Origin: Adiantum capillus-veneris
Taxonomy: Eukaryota; Streptophyta; Polypodiopsida; Polypodiales; Pteridaceae
Length of the DNA: 64,000 nt
Assembly (NCBI GenBank): GCA_014529385.2
Contig: CM043964.1
Span: forward strand, 130,412,920-130,476,919
Direction: 5' to 3'
In this document: positions 53,865 to 63,411 of the stretch, piece by piece
Layout: every line of letters begins with the position of its first letter
Numbering within the stretch: position 1 is the first letter of the stretch
Notes under the pieces: generated by a model
Told to the model about the DNA's origin: nothing
The model's input: only the letters and a program-made list of their open reading frames with translations
Database searches by the model: none
Translations under genes and position numbers: made by a program

Positions 53865-53868
<4 letters not shown>
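52873..53868 (-). repeat. 5' LTR of the giant gypsy element
   Basis: 996 bp, ends TGTTGA...TTAACA in element sense. Carries a (CT)n tract of about 73 bp (53500-53572) and the half-site ACGCGTATGAAGACAG near 53220. About a dozen substitutions separate it from the 3' LTR outside the microsatellite. Confidence 0.95.
53645..53652 (-). promoter_or_regulatory. TATA box of the 5' LTR
   Basis: Element-sense GGTATATAAGCC. Transcription would start some 30 bp further in element sense and pass through the (GA)n tract of the LTR. Confidence 0.65.

Positions 53869-53920
<52 letters not shown>
53869..53920. repeat. (GA)n tract at the insertion site
   Basis: About 52 bp. Together with the GA tract at 34641-34670 it was one microsatellite before the 19-kb insertion. 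Confidence 0.9.
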
Positions 53921-53922
<2 letters not shown>

Positions 53923-54627
53923 TATCCAAGATCCTCTTCATTTTTTATTTTTGTAGTATCGTGGGGATATATATTGTCACTCTCATTGCAATAATCAAAT
54001 TTCTTGTTACTACAAATCCATTGAACCGATTCTTCCAATTTCAAGCATTGCAACACATTATCATTCTCATTGCATTGCAAATTTCTTGTTCTTGCAAATC
54101 CATTGCTATGATTCTTCTAATCTATTTAATTCTTGAATAAGTGTTGCATCAACCGTACTTTATGCACAAGCATGCAAGTACAAGTTTCTTCGTTCTTTGA
54201 CCTTACATAAATCATGACTTCTAATATTCATCGGGATAAAGGTCAATGCCACCATTGCCAATCCTTCGGAACAATGTGTTATCCTTTCAGTAGCTCAGTG
54301 AATTGGGATGGCTCCCTTTTAACAACTTTAAAACTGCTTTTGTCTTATTTTAATTATTTGGTGACTCTTATCAGTCCATATTTTTGGTGTAGAATGACTA
54401 TATAAACCTCATGGTTTTATCATGTCCAAAGACCCAAATCCGACGCAATAACCAATATCACCCCTAGCTTGGAGTGTTTGTACCTGTACCTTTTTGTTGT
54501 TTATGACAAGGTTGTTTGGTCTAATAGCCTAAAAGGGTTTTTGTTGTGGGGACATCGTGCTCCCAAATTGCATTACTCATTAAGTCCCCAACTAAAGAGA
54601 ATTCCACTCTTAATCAATAACCACGGT
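53921..54627. other. Short interval between the two gypsy elements
   Basis: No gene recognised. Contains an imperfect duplication around the sequence ATTTCTTGTT and TGCAAATCCATTG near 53997 and 54069. Confidence 0.55.
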
Positions 54628-54633
54628 CTTTTG

Positions 54634-56240
54634 TGTCATATAATCTAATACCTAACCAACCAAAATGATTCTCTCATATTAAATTGATCACTTAATGTGG
54701 GAGAATAAACGGGAACAAGGGTTAAGATATAGATATGTGCTTATAGATCTATCTCAACATGGGGCAAATGGTAAAGGGGCCCAAATGAGAGATGGTCTAT
54801 CAAAGAGCAAGGCTAACCAATGGAGCATAAGACCTTAGGGTTAGCTTCATTGAAGACCTCCAATAATGTGTGTAAAAGTACTTTGACCTTAGGTAAGCTA
54901 GGGCTGACCTTGAGGCGCGGGAACCCGACCCAGCTCGAGGTGCTTGTCCTGCTTGTCATGCTTGATGACTAAGGTGCTTGATGATTGAGGTGCTTAATTA
55001 TTGAGATGCTTGAGGTGCTTGACATGCTTGAGATACTAGGGTTGCACTTAAGGTGAGAACCTAGCCCAAGCTTAAAGTGCTTAACGGCCAAGCTCGTGGT
55101 GGGAATTGGGCCTATGTATGAGGGGCTTGAGGTGTCAAAAAGTCAAATATTCAATCCCTACAAGGAGGGGGCGAGCCCTACATGAGGGAGGATGAGAGAG
55201 AACACCCACACACTCACACAAGGCATGCATGGTACAAAGAAAGCAAGAGGGACACTTGTCAAGTTCCTCCTCAAGTTGCCCTCATGGTGTGCCTGAAGCC
55301 TATTGGTTGGCCACCCAAGGGGTCCAATAATAATTTAGGAGATTTAATTAATTGATTTAGCATTTATATAGCACTCTCTCTCAAAGGGGAAAGGGGGACA
55401 CTTGTCTCAAGGCTACCCTTGCTACTTGTAATGCCTCCTGCTTGTGATTGGCTAGGCCTGGAGGGGTCCAATGAGCTTCAAGCATGAGCTACAAGGGGGG
55501 GTCGACCCAAGCAAGCTAGGGGGTTGCTTAGGGGGCATACTCACTCACACACACTCACAAACACTCTCATTGTGTGCTATGCAAAGTGCAAGAGCTCCCT
55601 CTCCTTCTCCAAGCAAGTAGAGGTTGAGAGCCTACACCAACACTCTTGGATATGGAGTGCAAATCCAACCAAGAGCGATGCTTCAATGCTTAAGCTTGCC
55701 ATCTCCTTCTTCTTCATTACTATGCTATTATATATGCTAGCAACAAGAGTTATGATAAGTGAGGAACTAATTCTTTCTCCTACGAAATGTTTCTTCTTCC
55801 TCTTCCCTACCCTCATTCCCTGCTAGCTCTGTCCACCTTTGAAGGTGTTTGAGGTCTTGGGACTGAGGCTTGGGATAGTTAAATCTTTCTTCAAGTTTAT
55901 GTTATGTTTGTGATGCATGAAGATTTCCATCTTCATTGCATCACCTAGGTCACAAGGAACACAAAGATTGTATTGTAACAAGTCTCTCTTAATGGGAGAA
56001 ATCATAATACAAATGTCTATTGGAGGGGGGACCAGATCCACATAAATCCGGTCCTCAACTGTTGTCATGTTCTCTAAATTCTCTCTCTTGCAAAAGTATT
56101 GTTCATTCCAAGTTAACTAAATGCTATGATTATGTTGCTATATTCAATTATGTTCACCCGCTATGCTCACAAAGTCATTTCTCAAAAGTACTCTCATTAA
56201 TTTCCACTACTCTCAAATTAAATAGGCCAATTCCATTACA
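54634..56240 (+). repeat. 5' LTR of the chromodomain gypsy element
   Basis: 1607 bp. Contains an irregular array of GAGGTGCTTGA-like units near 54935-55030, short frames and a TATATAG box at 55375-55381. Differs from the 3' LTR by small indels in that array, by about 20 bp near 55480 and by scattered substitutions. Confidence 0.93.
55375..55381 (+). promoter_or_regulatory. Candidate LTR TATA box
   Basis: TATATAG, followed by a CT-rich stretch. The corresponding position of the 3' LTR reads TATCTAG. Confidence 0.45.
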
Positions 56241-56241
56241 T

Positions 56242-56252
56242 TGGTATCAAAG
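56242..56252 (+). other. Primer binding site, Met-type variant
   Basis: TGGTATCAAAG directly after the 5' LTR. Differs at one position from the common TGGTATCAGAG. Confidence 0.75.
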
Positions 56253-56654
56253 AATTTGGTTTCTCTTTTCTTGCTTCAGAAGAGAGGTCCTTAAGTAACC
56301 CATAAATGGTTGATGTTGTTAATTATATTAGGGTAAGTGGAACTGGGATCTATTATCAGTTTTGTTGAGCCCACTATGTAGGGGATGGTGCACACCTCGG
56401 GAGCTTTGGACTTAATAATGGAGTCTTTTTAGACTTGCCTACGGCTTTACCATTATTGAGCCATAAGAAGTCCGAAAGTAGCTAGCCCTTGGAAACTCTG
56501 CTATGTTAGACCTACTCCTCTACTCTCTATAATTAACCACTTCGAGCCATGGGTGTAGATACTTAAGAGCCGATTTTCAAAGGCTAAGAGGAGTGGCAAC
56601 TAAGGTTTTGAATTGCCAAAGCATACACTAAGTACATACATAAATTTTGTTAAC
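56253..56654 (+). other. Leader of the chromodomain gypsy element
   Basis: About 400 bp without a credible frame between primer site and gag start. Contains a GGACTTAATAATGGAGTC / AATAATGG-like short inverted motif around 56409-56460, which may be chance. Confidence 0.5.
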
Positions 56655-58655
56655 ATGGCTGACAATAATCAAGAGAGTAGAGTGAACATTGATAGCTTTG
56701 ATTTTGCACATGAAGGTGCTAATGATGATGCTCCCATGTTTGTGAATTATCTCGTCACTAGGTTGCAGCAAGCTATGGGCAACCCTGCTTTGCAAGCCGA
56801 AGTTACTCAACAACTTCGTGCTTATGGAATTTCCCTTCCTCTCCAAGAGGAGAGAGAGCTTAGGAGGCCTCTTGAAGAGACCCCCAAAAGAAGACTCTCT
56901 CCCATTCGAGAGGAGGAATCCAAAGAGCAAGAAAGCAATGAAAGTTTAAGTTCCTCTGAAGATGTGGCTCCACGAAGACGACGGTCTAGACGATTGCCCA
57001 CTTTTCCCAAGAGGAAAAGATCAACACATAGTCCTTCTCCTCATCACTCTGAAAGGCAAGAGAGGAAACAAAGGAAGAAAAGGGCTAGGAAGAGGTCACC
57101 CTCTTCTCCTTCTTCTTCACCTTCCTCCTCTTCCGACGAAAGTTATGGCTATTCTCCTAGAGAATACAAGAGGGGAGGACATCGCAAATCATTTCCTGCA
57201 TGGCGAAGGTCACAAAAGCTAAAGAAGTTCAAGGAGGGAGGAAAGAGTATCTCTTTTCTCACCTATGATGGCACCTTTGGTTCTATCGACAAAGTGTTGG
57301 CCTTCATCCAGCAATTTGATGCGGTCTTTGGAGATGAGCGTTTCACAGAGTCCTCCAAGCTACGCCATGTAGCTATGCACTTCCAAAACTCAGCTCGTCA
57401 ATGGTGGGCTAGCCTTCGTGGAAATGGTGAAGCCCCAAAGATATGGAAAACTCTACGAGTTTCCATCATGAAGCAATTCCTTGCAAGCGATGCAAAGGAC
57501 AAAGTGCTTACCGAATGGCGCAGCTTGAAGCTCCTCTCCCATGAGTCTATCCACAAATATGTAGACAAGTTTTGGGATTTACATCTCAAGGCTACTGTCT
57601 TTCAAAAGATAGACTTTGCCGAGCAAAGGCAGCAATTCTGTGCGGGATTACCTGAAGAGGTGGCCAAATACATCAACTCTCAACGGCCTGGTACTATTAG
57701 CGAAGTAATCCATCACACCATGGTTGCTTCACGCATCAATTTCCATCAAGGGGCTAGACATAATGTCAAGCCCATGGAAAACAAAGACAAAAATGATGCA
57801 AAGGGGAAAACCAATGTTCAAAATACTTCCCAAGTCAATTTCAACAACAACAATCGGTCCAAGGAGAAGGGAGTTTACAAAGGTAAAAACAAACTCTCTT
57901 CTAAAGAGCTTGAAGCTTTTCGCAAGGACCATAAGTGTTTCAAGTGTGGGGAGCAAGGACATGGCTATCGTTCTTGCCCCAAGAAGAATACTCGCAATAA
58001 GACTCCTAGGGCTTCCACCATCGAAGCTCCAAAAGAGGATGCTCATTGCAAAGGATCATCACTTTCCTATGCTTGGGGAAAGGTAAGAGAGCATGATGCC
58101 TTCATCTTGTTTGACCCTGGCTCTACTCTCAACTTCATATCAATGGAGTTGGCCACCAAGTTGGGCATTCAAGCTTTTGAGATGGGAGATATAGTAGTGG
58201 CTAATGCAGATTTCAAGGGACAAGAAGCCTCCGTTACTCCCTTGATTGGGAAGTTGAGGCTTCATGTCCAAAGCTATGTCGACAAAGAAGACTTCTTCAT
58301 CTCTCCTCTCCAACATGAGGATGTTATCCTAGGGGCACCATGGTTTGATCGCATGGCTGCCAACATGAAGTTCCCTGAAAGGAAAATCTACTTCACCTAC
58401 AGGGGAAAGAACATGTATATAGATGCTAGTGAGCGTGGTCGTACCATTCCACTTGTAAATCCTCTTGCTTTTGATAAGTCATTGAAGAGCTCAGTTTTTG
58501 CGTACATGATTTTTGTCAAAGAGTCTCTAAAAGATACTAATGTTTCATCAAATGTAAATGGTAGGAATCAAGAAGAGTTAGACTATTCTAATTTTCTAAA
58601 AGGATTCCAAGATGTGTTCATCGATGATATCCCTATGGACTTAGCTCCAAAATGA
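56655..58655 (+). CDS. Gag-protease part of the chromodomain gypsy polyprotein
   Basis: The ATG at 56655 (MADNNQESRVN) is the likely start. An in-frame ATG at 56613 adds 14 residues. Counted from 56613: 90-190 Arg/Ser/Glu-rich, disordered and basic. 215-375 gag capsid domain (SIDKVLAFIQQFDAVFGDER, ARQWWASL, LKLLSHESIHKYVDKFW). 442-455 canonical knuckle CFKCGEQGHGYRSC. 495-590 protease region with FILFDPGSTLNFIS, where DPG replaces the usual DSG/DTG, and HEDVILGAPWFDRM. Ends at TGA 58653-58655, which interrupts a reading that continues in frame as GDDDDRIEL, so the original protein was a Gag-Pol fusion. CGA to TGA is the simplest cause. Confidence 0.9.
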   Translation: MADNNQESRVNIDSFDFAHEGANDDAPMFVNYLVTRLQQAMGNPALQAEVTQQLRAYGISLPLQEERELRRPLEETPKRRLSPIREEESKEQESNESLSSSEDVAPRRRRSRRLPTFPKRKRSTHSPSPHHSERQERKQRKKRARKRSPSSPSSSPSSSSDESYGYSPREYKRGGHRKSFPAWRRSQKLKKFKEGGKSISFLTYDGTFGSIDKVLAFIQQFDAVFGDERFTESSKLRHVAMHFQNSARQWWASLRGNGEAPKIWKTLRVSIMKQFLASDAKDKVLTEWRSLKLLSHESIHKYVDKFWDLHLKATVFQKIDFAEQRQQFCAGLPEEVAKYINSQRPGTISEVIHHTMVASRINFHQGARHNVKPMENKDKNDAKGKTNVQNTSQVNFNNNNRSKEKGVYKGKNKLSSKELEAFRKDHKCFKCGEQGHGYRSCPKKNTRNKTPRASTIEAPKEDAHCKGSSLSYAWGKVREHDAFILFDPGSTLNFISMELATKLGIQAFEMGDIVVANADFKGQEASVTPLIGKLRLHVQSYVDKEDFFISPLQHEDVILGAPWFDRMAANMKFPERKIYFTYRGKNMYIDASERGRTIPLVNPLAFDKSLKSSVFAYMIFVKESLKDTNVSSNVNGRNQEELDYSNFLKGFQDVFIDDIPMDLAPK

Positions 58656-59159
58656 GGGGATGATGACGATCGCATTGAGCTCCTTCCTGGAAGCTCGCCA
58701 CCTAACAAGCCTCCTTATCGAGTCTCACAAGCTCAACAAGAGGAGATCATGAGGCAGGTACAAGAGCTGGTAGACAAAGAGATGGTGAGGCCTAGTTCCT
58801 CTCCCTTTTGTTCTCCAGTCCTTCTAGTACAAAAGAAAGATGTTACATACTGCATGTGTGTGGACTATCGAGCACTAAACCATATCACTATCAAAAACAG
58901 ATTTCACGTACCTCGGGTAGAAGATCTGTTTAATAAGCTACAAGGCTCTACCTACTTCAGTAGGATTGAACTTAAGAGTGGCTATCATCAAATAAGGATA
59001 GTGGATGAACATATCTTAAAGACCGCGTTTTGCACAACATTTGGTCTTTATGAATATCTAGTCATGCCTTTTGGCTTGACCAATGCACCAGCTACGTTCA
59101 ATCGTTTGATGGAGAAAATTTTTAGACCATACCGCAAATTCACTGGAGTGGTTCTTTGA
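58656..59159 (+). CDS. Reverse transcriptase N-terminal part of the chromodomain gypsy element
   Basis: In frame after the [56 protein letters not shown] and [16 protein letters not shown] are the standard gypsy RT blocks. At FTGVVL the reading hits TGA at 59157-59159, one base out of frame with the FDDIIIYS active-site block that follows. Confidence 0.92.
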   Translation, partial: GDDDDRIELLPGSSPPNKPPYRVSQAQQEEIMRQVQELVDKEMVRPSSSPFCSPVLLVQKKDVTYCMCVDYRALNHITIKNRFHVPRVEDLFNKLQGSTYFSRIELKSGYHQIRIVDEHILKTAFCTTFGLYEYLVMPFGLTNAPATFNRLMEKIFRPYRKFTGVVL

Positions 59160-59595
59160 TGATATCATCATCTACTCCAAGTCTTTGGAGGAACATAAGC
59201 AACATCTCCAAGTGACTTTTCAAGCATTGAGGGAGAATAAGCTTTCTCTCAACCAAAAGAAAAGCGAATTCTTCCTTCAAGAGATTCAATACCTAGGTCA
59301 TATTATCTCTAAAGATGGTATCCGAATGGATCCATCAAAGTTAGAGGTAATAAAAGCATGGCCTAACCCAAGAAATCTACATGAGCTAAGAAGCTTTGTT
59401 GGTATGTGTGCATACTATAGACGCTTCATAGCAAAATTCTCTCAAGTAGCAGGACCACTACACGACTTAACTAAGAAGAACGTTAAGTTTGTATGGACTG
59501 CTAAGGAGGAAAATTCTTTTGAAAATCTCAAAGAGAAGCTTACCTCCCAAGCAGTCCTCGTGCTTCCGGATCTCTCAAAGCCATTTGAGGTCTAA
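59160..59595 (+). CDS. Reverse transcriptase active site, thumb and connection
   Basis: The other frame supplies [15 protein letters not shown] (catalytic Asp-Asp) just before the first Met at 59185, then LSLNQKKSEFF, YLGHIISKDGI and LRSFVGMCAYYRRFI, all typical. Ends at TAA 59593-59595 after PFEV, at the start of RNase H. The same frame continues beyond. CAA to TAA fits. Confidence 0.9.
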
Positions 59596-61431
59596 TGTGA
59601 TGCTTGTGGTGATTGCCTTGGAGCAGTTTTGCTTCAAGAAGGGCATGCCATAGCATATGAGAGCCGAAGGCTCAATATTGATGAACGAGTCTTGGGCATT
59701 TATGAGAAAGAGCTTTTAGCTGTTCTACATGCCCTAGACACATGGAAGCACTACCTATTGGGGACTCCATTTATCCTACGAACCGACCACCAAAGTCTCA
59801 AGTATTTCATGACGCAAACCAAGCTTTCCGACAAACAAATGAGGTGGGCAAATTTTCTTTCGCAATTTAATTTCCATATTGCTCACATAGCTGGTAAGCA
59901 CAATCAAGTGGCCGATGCACTTTCACGACGACCCAAAGTTAATGCGGTGTCTATAGCTACTCACAATGATCTATCCTCTATGATAGATGAGTATGCTACT
60001 GACCCTAACTTTAGAGACATAATGTCAGCCCTTGCTTTGGGGAAGAAAGAGGAACCATTCACCTTGCGGGATGGTTATCTTCTCCACGGCAATAGGCTAT
60101 GTGTTACCCATTCCCTTCGTGAGAAAGTTATGTATGAATCCCATGCTCCTCCATATGCGGGGCATAGAGGTATTCAACCTACTCTCCGAGGAGTAGAGAC
60201 GTACTTCTATTGGCCTACCATGAAAGTGGACATACAAGAGTATGTTTCAAAATGTGTAGTATGCCAAAAGACCAAGTATGATAGAGGGAAGCAACCTGGA
60301 TTACTCCAGCCATTGCCTATCCCAAATTCACCATGGGAGAGTATATCCATGGATTTCATCTTTGGATTGCCCAAGTCTATCCATGGGAATACGAGAATAT
60401 GGACAATAGTTGACAGGTTTAGCAAGCAAGCACATTTTATTCCTGTCAAAAAGACTATTAAGGCACATCAAATGGCAACTTTCTTCATATCTCAGATTTT
60501 CAAGCACCATGGATTACCCACATCCATCGTGTCAGATAGAGATCCTAGAATGACCAGTAATTTCTGGAAAGGTCTCTTTGAAAATCTAGGAACAAGATTG
60601 AATTTCTCTTCGGCCTATCACCCACAAACGTATGGCCAAAGTGAAATAGCCAATCTTACGATACTCGATCTACTCAAGACTTATGTTACCAAAGTAGATC
60701 AACTCTCACAATGGGAAAAGTACTTACCTCTTGTAGAGTATGCCTACAATAATACTGTACATACTTCTACGGGAAAAGCACCTTTTGAGATCATTGAGGG
60801 AAGACCTAAAAGTCCCTTGCTACTCAAAGTACATGGGAAGATCTTTGCCACCGATGAGTATAGCCGTGACCTACAAGAATCTTTTCAAAAGATTAAGGAG
60901 GCTATATCCATCTCTCAACAAAGGCAAAAAGCTGTTGCTGATAAGCACAGAAGAGCCTTAATGTTCAAAGAAAATGATTGGGTCTTACTCAAGTTTCCTA
61001 AGGCTCGATTAAGGCAAACGACGGGAAAAAATCCTACGGGCCATCAAAAGTATTATGCTAAACTAGCAAAAAGATACTATGGTCCTTTCCAAATCTTGAA
61101 GCCCATCAATGAGACGGCTTATCAACTCAAGTTTCCCAACCATTGGCTCATACACAATGCCTTTCATGGAAGCCTACTTAAGCCCTACAAAGGAGAGCCA
61201 CCAACTGAACCAATTATTGAAGACCCTCCCGAAGTTGAAGACCAAGAGGAGGTGCTACAACCCGAAGTTGTCCTTCGGCATGAAGACAAGGTACTACGAC
61301 ATGGTAAGATTATCCAACGATATCTTATTAAGTTCAAAAATGATCCTTTTGAAGATGCTAGATGGATGCAAGGAACACAGCTTAAGGATAGTATGAACCT
61401 TGTCAATGCTTACAATGCTACATTAGAGTAA
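59596..61431 (+). CDS. RNase H, integrase and chromodomain of the chromodomain gypsy element
   Basis: Counting from the Met at 59629 (600 codons). The RNase H begins upstream with CDACGDCLGAVLLQEGH, continues YEKELLAVLHALDTWKHYLL and RTDHQSLKYF, and ends near HIAGKHNQVADALSRR (101). Integrase zinc-binding residues H172, H179, C209, C212. Catalytic D242 (SMDFIFGLP), D303 (VSDRDPRMTSNFW) and E339 (HPQTYGQSEIANLT) with 35 residues between the last two. The usual TDGQ is TYGQ here. GPY/F-type segment RRYYGPF-like (KRYYGPFQILKPIN) near 481-494. C-terminal chromodomain 543-595 (RYLIKFKNDPFEDARW): the usual W of the YLVKW motif is F, so its histone-reading pocket is incomplete. Frame intact to TAA. 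Confidence 0.93.
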   Translation, partial: CDACGDCLGAVLLQEGHAIAYESRRLNIDERVLGIYEKELLAVLHALDTWKHYLLGTPFILRTDHQSLKYFMTQTKLSDKQMRWANFLSQFNFHIAHIAGKHNQVADALSRRPKVNAVSIATHNDLSSMIDEYATDPNFRDIMSALALGKKEEPFTLRDGYLLHGNRLCVTHSLREKVMYESHAPPYAGHRGIQPTLRGVETYFYWPTMKVDIQEYVSKCVVCQKTKYDRGKQPGLLQPLPIPNSPWESISMDFIFGLPKSIHGNTRIWTIVDRFSKQAHFIPVKKTIKAHQMATFFISQIFKHHGLPTSIVSDRDPRMTSNFWKGLFENLGTRLNFSSAYHPQTYGQSEIANLTILDLLKTYVTKVDQLSQWEKYLPLVEYAYNNTVHTSTGKAPFEIIEGRPKSPLLLKVHGKIFATDEYSRDLQESFQKIKEAISISQQRQKAVADKHRRALMFKENDWVLLKFPKARLRQTTGKNPTGHQKYYAKLAKRYYGPFQILKPINETAYQLKFPNHWLIHNAFHGSLLKPYKGEPPTEPIIEDPPEVEDQEEVLQPEVVLRHEDKVLRHGKIIQRYLIKFKNDPFEDARWMQGTQLKDSMNLVNAYNATLE

Positions 61432-61790
61432 GCAAATGTACAAAATTCTTTTAAATGACTCATGTTTTTGTCTTATAAGACTAGTCCTCTTTTTAATTGT
61501 GCACAAATTTAACTATTATGCATACTTAGAATCATGTTTGTGATGATGACATCTCTCAAACACCAAGTAGATTTTATCACTCTACTTTGGGAGAATGAAA
61601 TGGACTAAAGAGCAGACATGCTTGCGGCAGCTATGTCTCCCAAGCACCAAATGGATTAGTCATCCATCTTGGAAAGATGTCGTAGGGTAAAAAGGGATTC
61701 TCTATCCGCTAAGTAAATTTGACTAATGACTAAGGCTTTATATCTTCTACCTCATAATCGAGGATGACTATGATTTCAAGAGAGAGTTAA
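61432..61790 (+). other. 3' untranslated region of the chromodomain gypsy element
   Basis: About 360 bp without a gene. The purine-rich AAGAGAGAGTTAA just before 61791 is the best candidate polypurine tract, though weak. Confidence 0.6.
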
Positions 61791-63405
61791 TGTCATAAAA
61801 TCTAATATCTAACCAACCCAAATGATTCTCTCATATTAAACTGATCACTTAATGTGGGAGAATAAACGGGAACAAGGGTTAAGATATAGACATGTTCTTA
61901 TAGATCTATTTCAACATGGGGAAAATGGTAAAGGGGCCCAAATGAGAGATGGTCTATCAAAAAGCAAGGCTAACCAATGGAGCATAAGACCTTAGGGTTA
62001 GCTTCATTGAAGACCTCCAATAATGTGTGTAAAAGTCCTTTGACCTTAGGTAAGCTAGGGCTGACCTTGAGGCGCGGGAACCCGACCCAGCTCGAGGTGC
62101 TTGTCCAGCTTGTCATGCTTGATAACTAAGGTGTTTGAGGTGCTTGATGATTGAGGTGCTTGAGATGCTTGAGGTGCTTAATTATTGAGATTCTTGAGGT
62201 GCTTGACATGCTTGAGATACTAGGGTTATACATAAGGTGAGAACCTAGCCCAAGCTAATAGTGCTTAACGGCCAAGCTTGTGGTTGGAATTGGGCCTATG
62301 TATGAGGGGCTTGAGGTGTCAAAAAGTCAGATATTCAATCCCTACAAGGAGGGGGTGAGCCCTACATGAGGGGGGATGAGAGAGAACACCCACACACTCA
62401 CACAAGGCATGCATGGTACAAAGAAAGCAAGAGGAACACTTGTCAAGTTCCTCCTCAAGTTGCCCTCATAGTGTGCCTGAAGCCTATTGGTTGGCCACCC
62501 AAGGGGTCCAATAATAATTTAGGAGATTTAATTTATTTATTTAGCATTTATCTAGCCCTCTCTCTCAAAGGGGAAAGGGGGACACTTGTCTCAAGGCTAC
62601 CCTTGCTGCTTGTAATGCCTCCTGCTTGTGATTGGCTAGGCCTGGAGGGGTCCAATGAGCTTCAAGCAAGCTAGGGGGTTGATTAGTGGGTATACTCAGC
62701 CACACACACTCACAAACACTCACAAACACTCTCATTGTGTGCTATGAAAAGTACAATAGCTCCCCCTCCTTCTCCAAGCAAGTAGAGGTTGAGAGCCTAC
62801 ACCAACACTCTTGGATATGGAGTGCAAATCCAACCAAGAGCCACGCTTCAATGCTTAAGTTTGCCATCTCCTTCTTCTTCATTACTATGCTATTATATAT
62901 GCTAGCAGCAAGAGTTATGATAAGTGAGGAACTAATTCTTTCTCCTACGAAATGTTTCTTCTTCCTCTTCCCTACCCTCATTCCCTGCTAGCTCTGTCCA
63001 CCTTTGAAGGTGTTTGAGGTCTTGGGACTGAGGCTTGGGATAGCTAAAGCTTTTTTCAAGTTTATGTTATGTTTGTGATGCATGAAGCTTTCCATCTTCA
63101 TTGCATCACCTAGGTCACAAGGAACACAAAGATTGTATTGTAACAAGTCTCTCTTAATGGGAGAAATCATAATACAAATGCCTATTGGAGGGGGGACCGG
63201 CTCCACATAAATCCGGTCCTCAACTATTGTCATGTTCTCTAAATTCTCTCTCTTGCAAAAGTATTGTTCATTCCAAGTTAACTAAATGCTATGATTATGT
63301 TGCTATATTCAATTATGTTCACCCGCTATGCTCACAAAGTCATTTCTCAAAAGTACTCTCATTAATTTCCCCTACTCTCAAATTAAATAGGCCAATTCCA
63401 TTACA
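61791..63405 (+). repeat. 3' LTR of the chromodomain gypsy element
   Basis: 1615 bp partner of 54634-56240, followed by CTTTTG. Confidence 0.93.
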
Positions 63406-63411
63406 CTTTTG

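Larger units (their letters stand above)
34675..53868 (-). mobile_element. Giant (19.2-kb) Ty3/gypsy retrotransposon, Athila/Tat-like
   Basis: On the minus strand the order is 5' LTR (53868-52873), primer site, 1.4-kb leader, gag, protease, reverse transcriptase/RNase H, two zinc-binding modules, integrase, second protease-like frame, internal polypurine tract, 2.8-kb non-coding region, 890-codon 3' frame, polypurine tract, 3' LTR (35682-34675). LTR ends are TGTTGA...TTAACA. The tRNA-Asp-type primer site, the extra 3' frame and the size point to the Athila/Tat branch, which carries no chromodomain. The LTRs differ by about a dozen substitutions plus microsatellite length. Damage: 1-nt deletions near 45780 and 43471 and in-frame TAG codons at 44266-44264 and 36336-36334. 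The insertion sits inside a (GA)n tract, so the target duplication cannot be read clearly. Confidence 0.93.
54634..63405 (+). mobile_element. Chromodomain-bearing Ty3/gypsy retrotransposon (8.8 kb)
   Basis: LTRs of about 1.6 kb (54634-56240 and 61791-63405) begin TGTCATA and end ATTACA. CTTTTG is present directly before (54628-54633) and after (63406-63411), giving a target duplication of 5-6 bp. The primer site is a Met-type variant. Order gag, protease, RT, RNase H, integrase, chromodomain on the plus strand is that of plant chromoviruses. Damage: TGA at 58653-58655, a 1-nt frame break near 59155 and TAA at 59593-59595. It is thus not autonomous as it stands, but was recently complete. Confidence 0.93.

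Noticed and set aside
34675-53868. Giant element considered as an endogenous virus with an envelope gene
   Set aside because: The 3' frame lacks a signal peptide and membrane anchor, and the layout, primer site and protein blocks are those of a plant gypsy retrotransposon.
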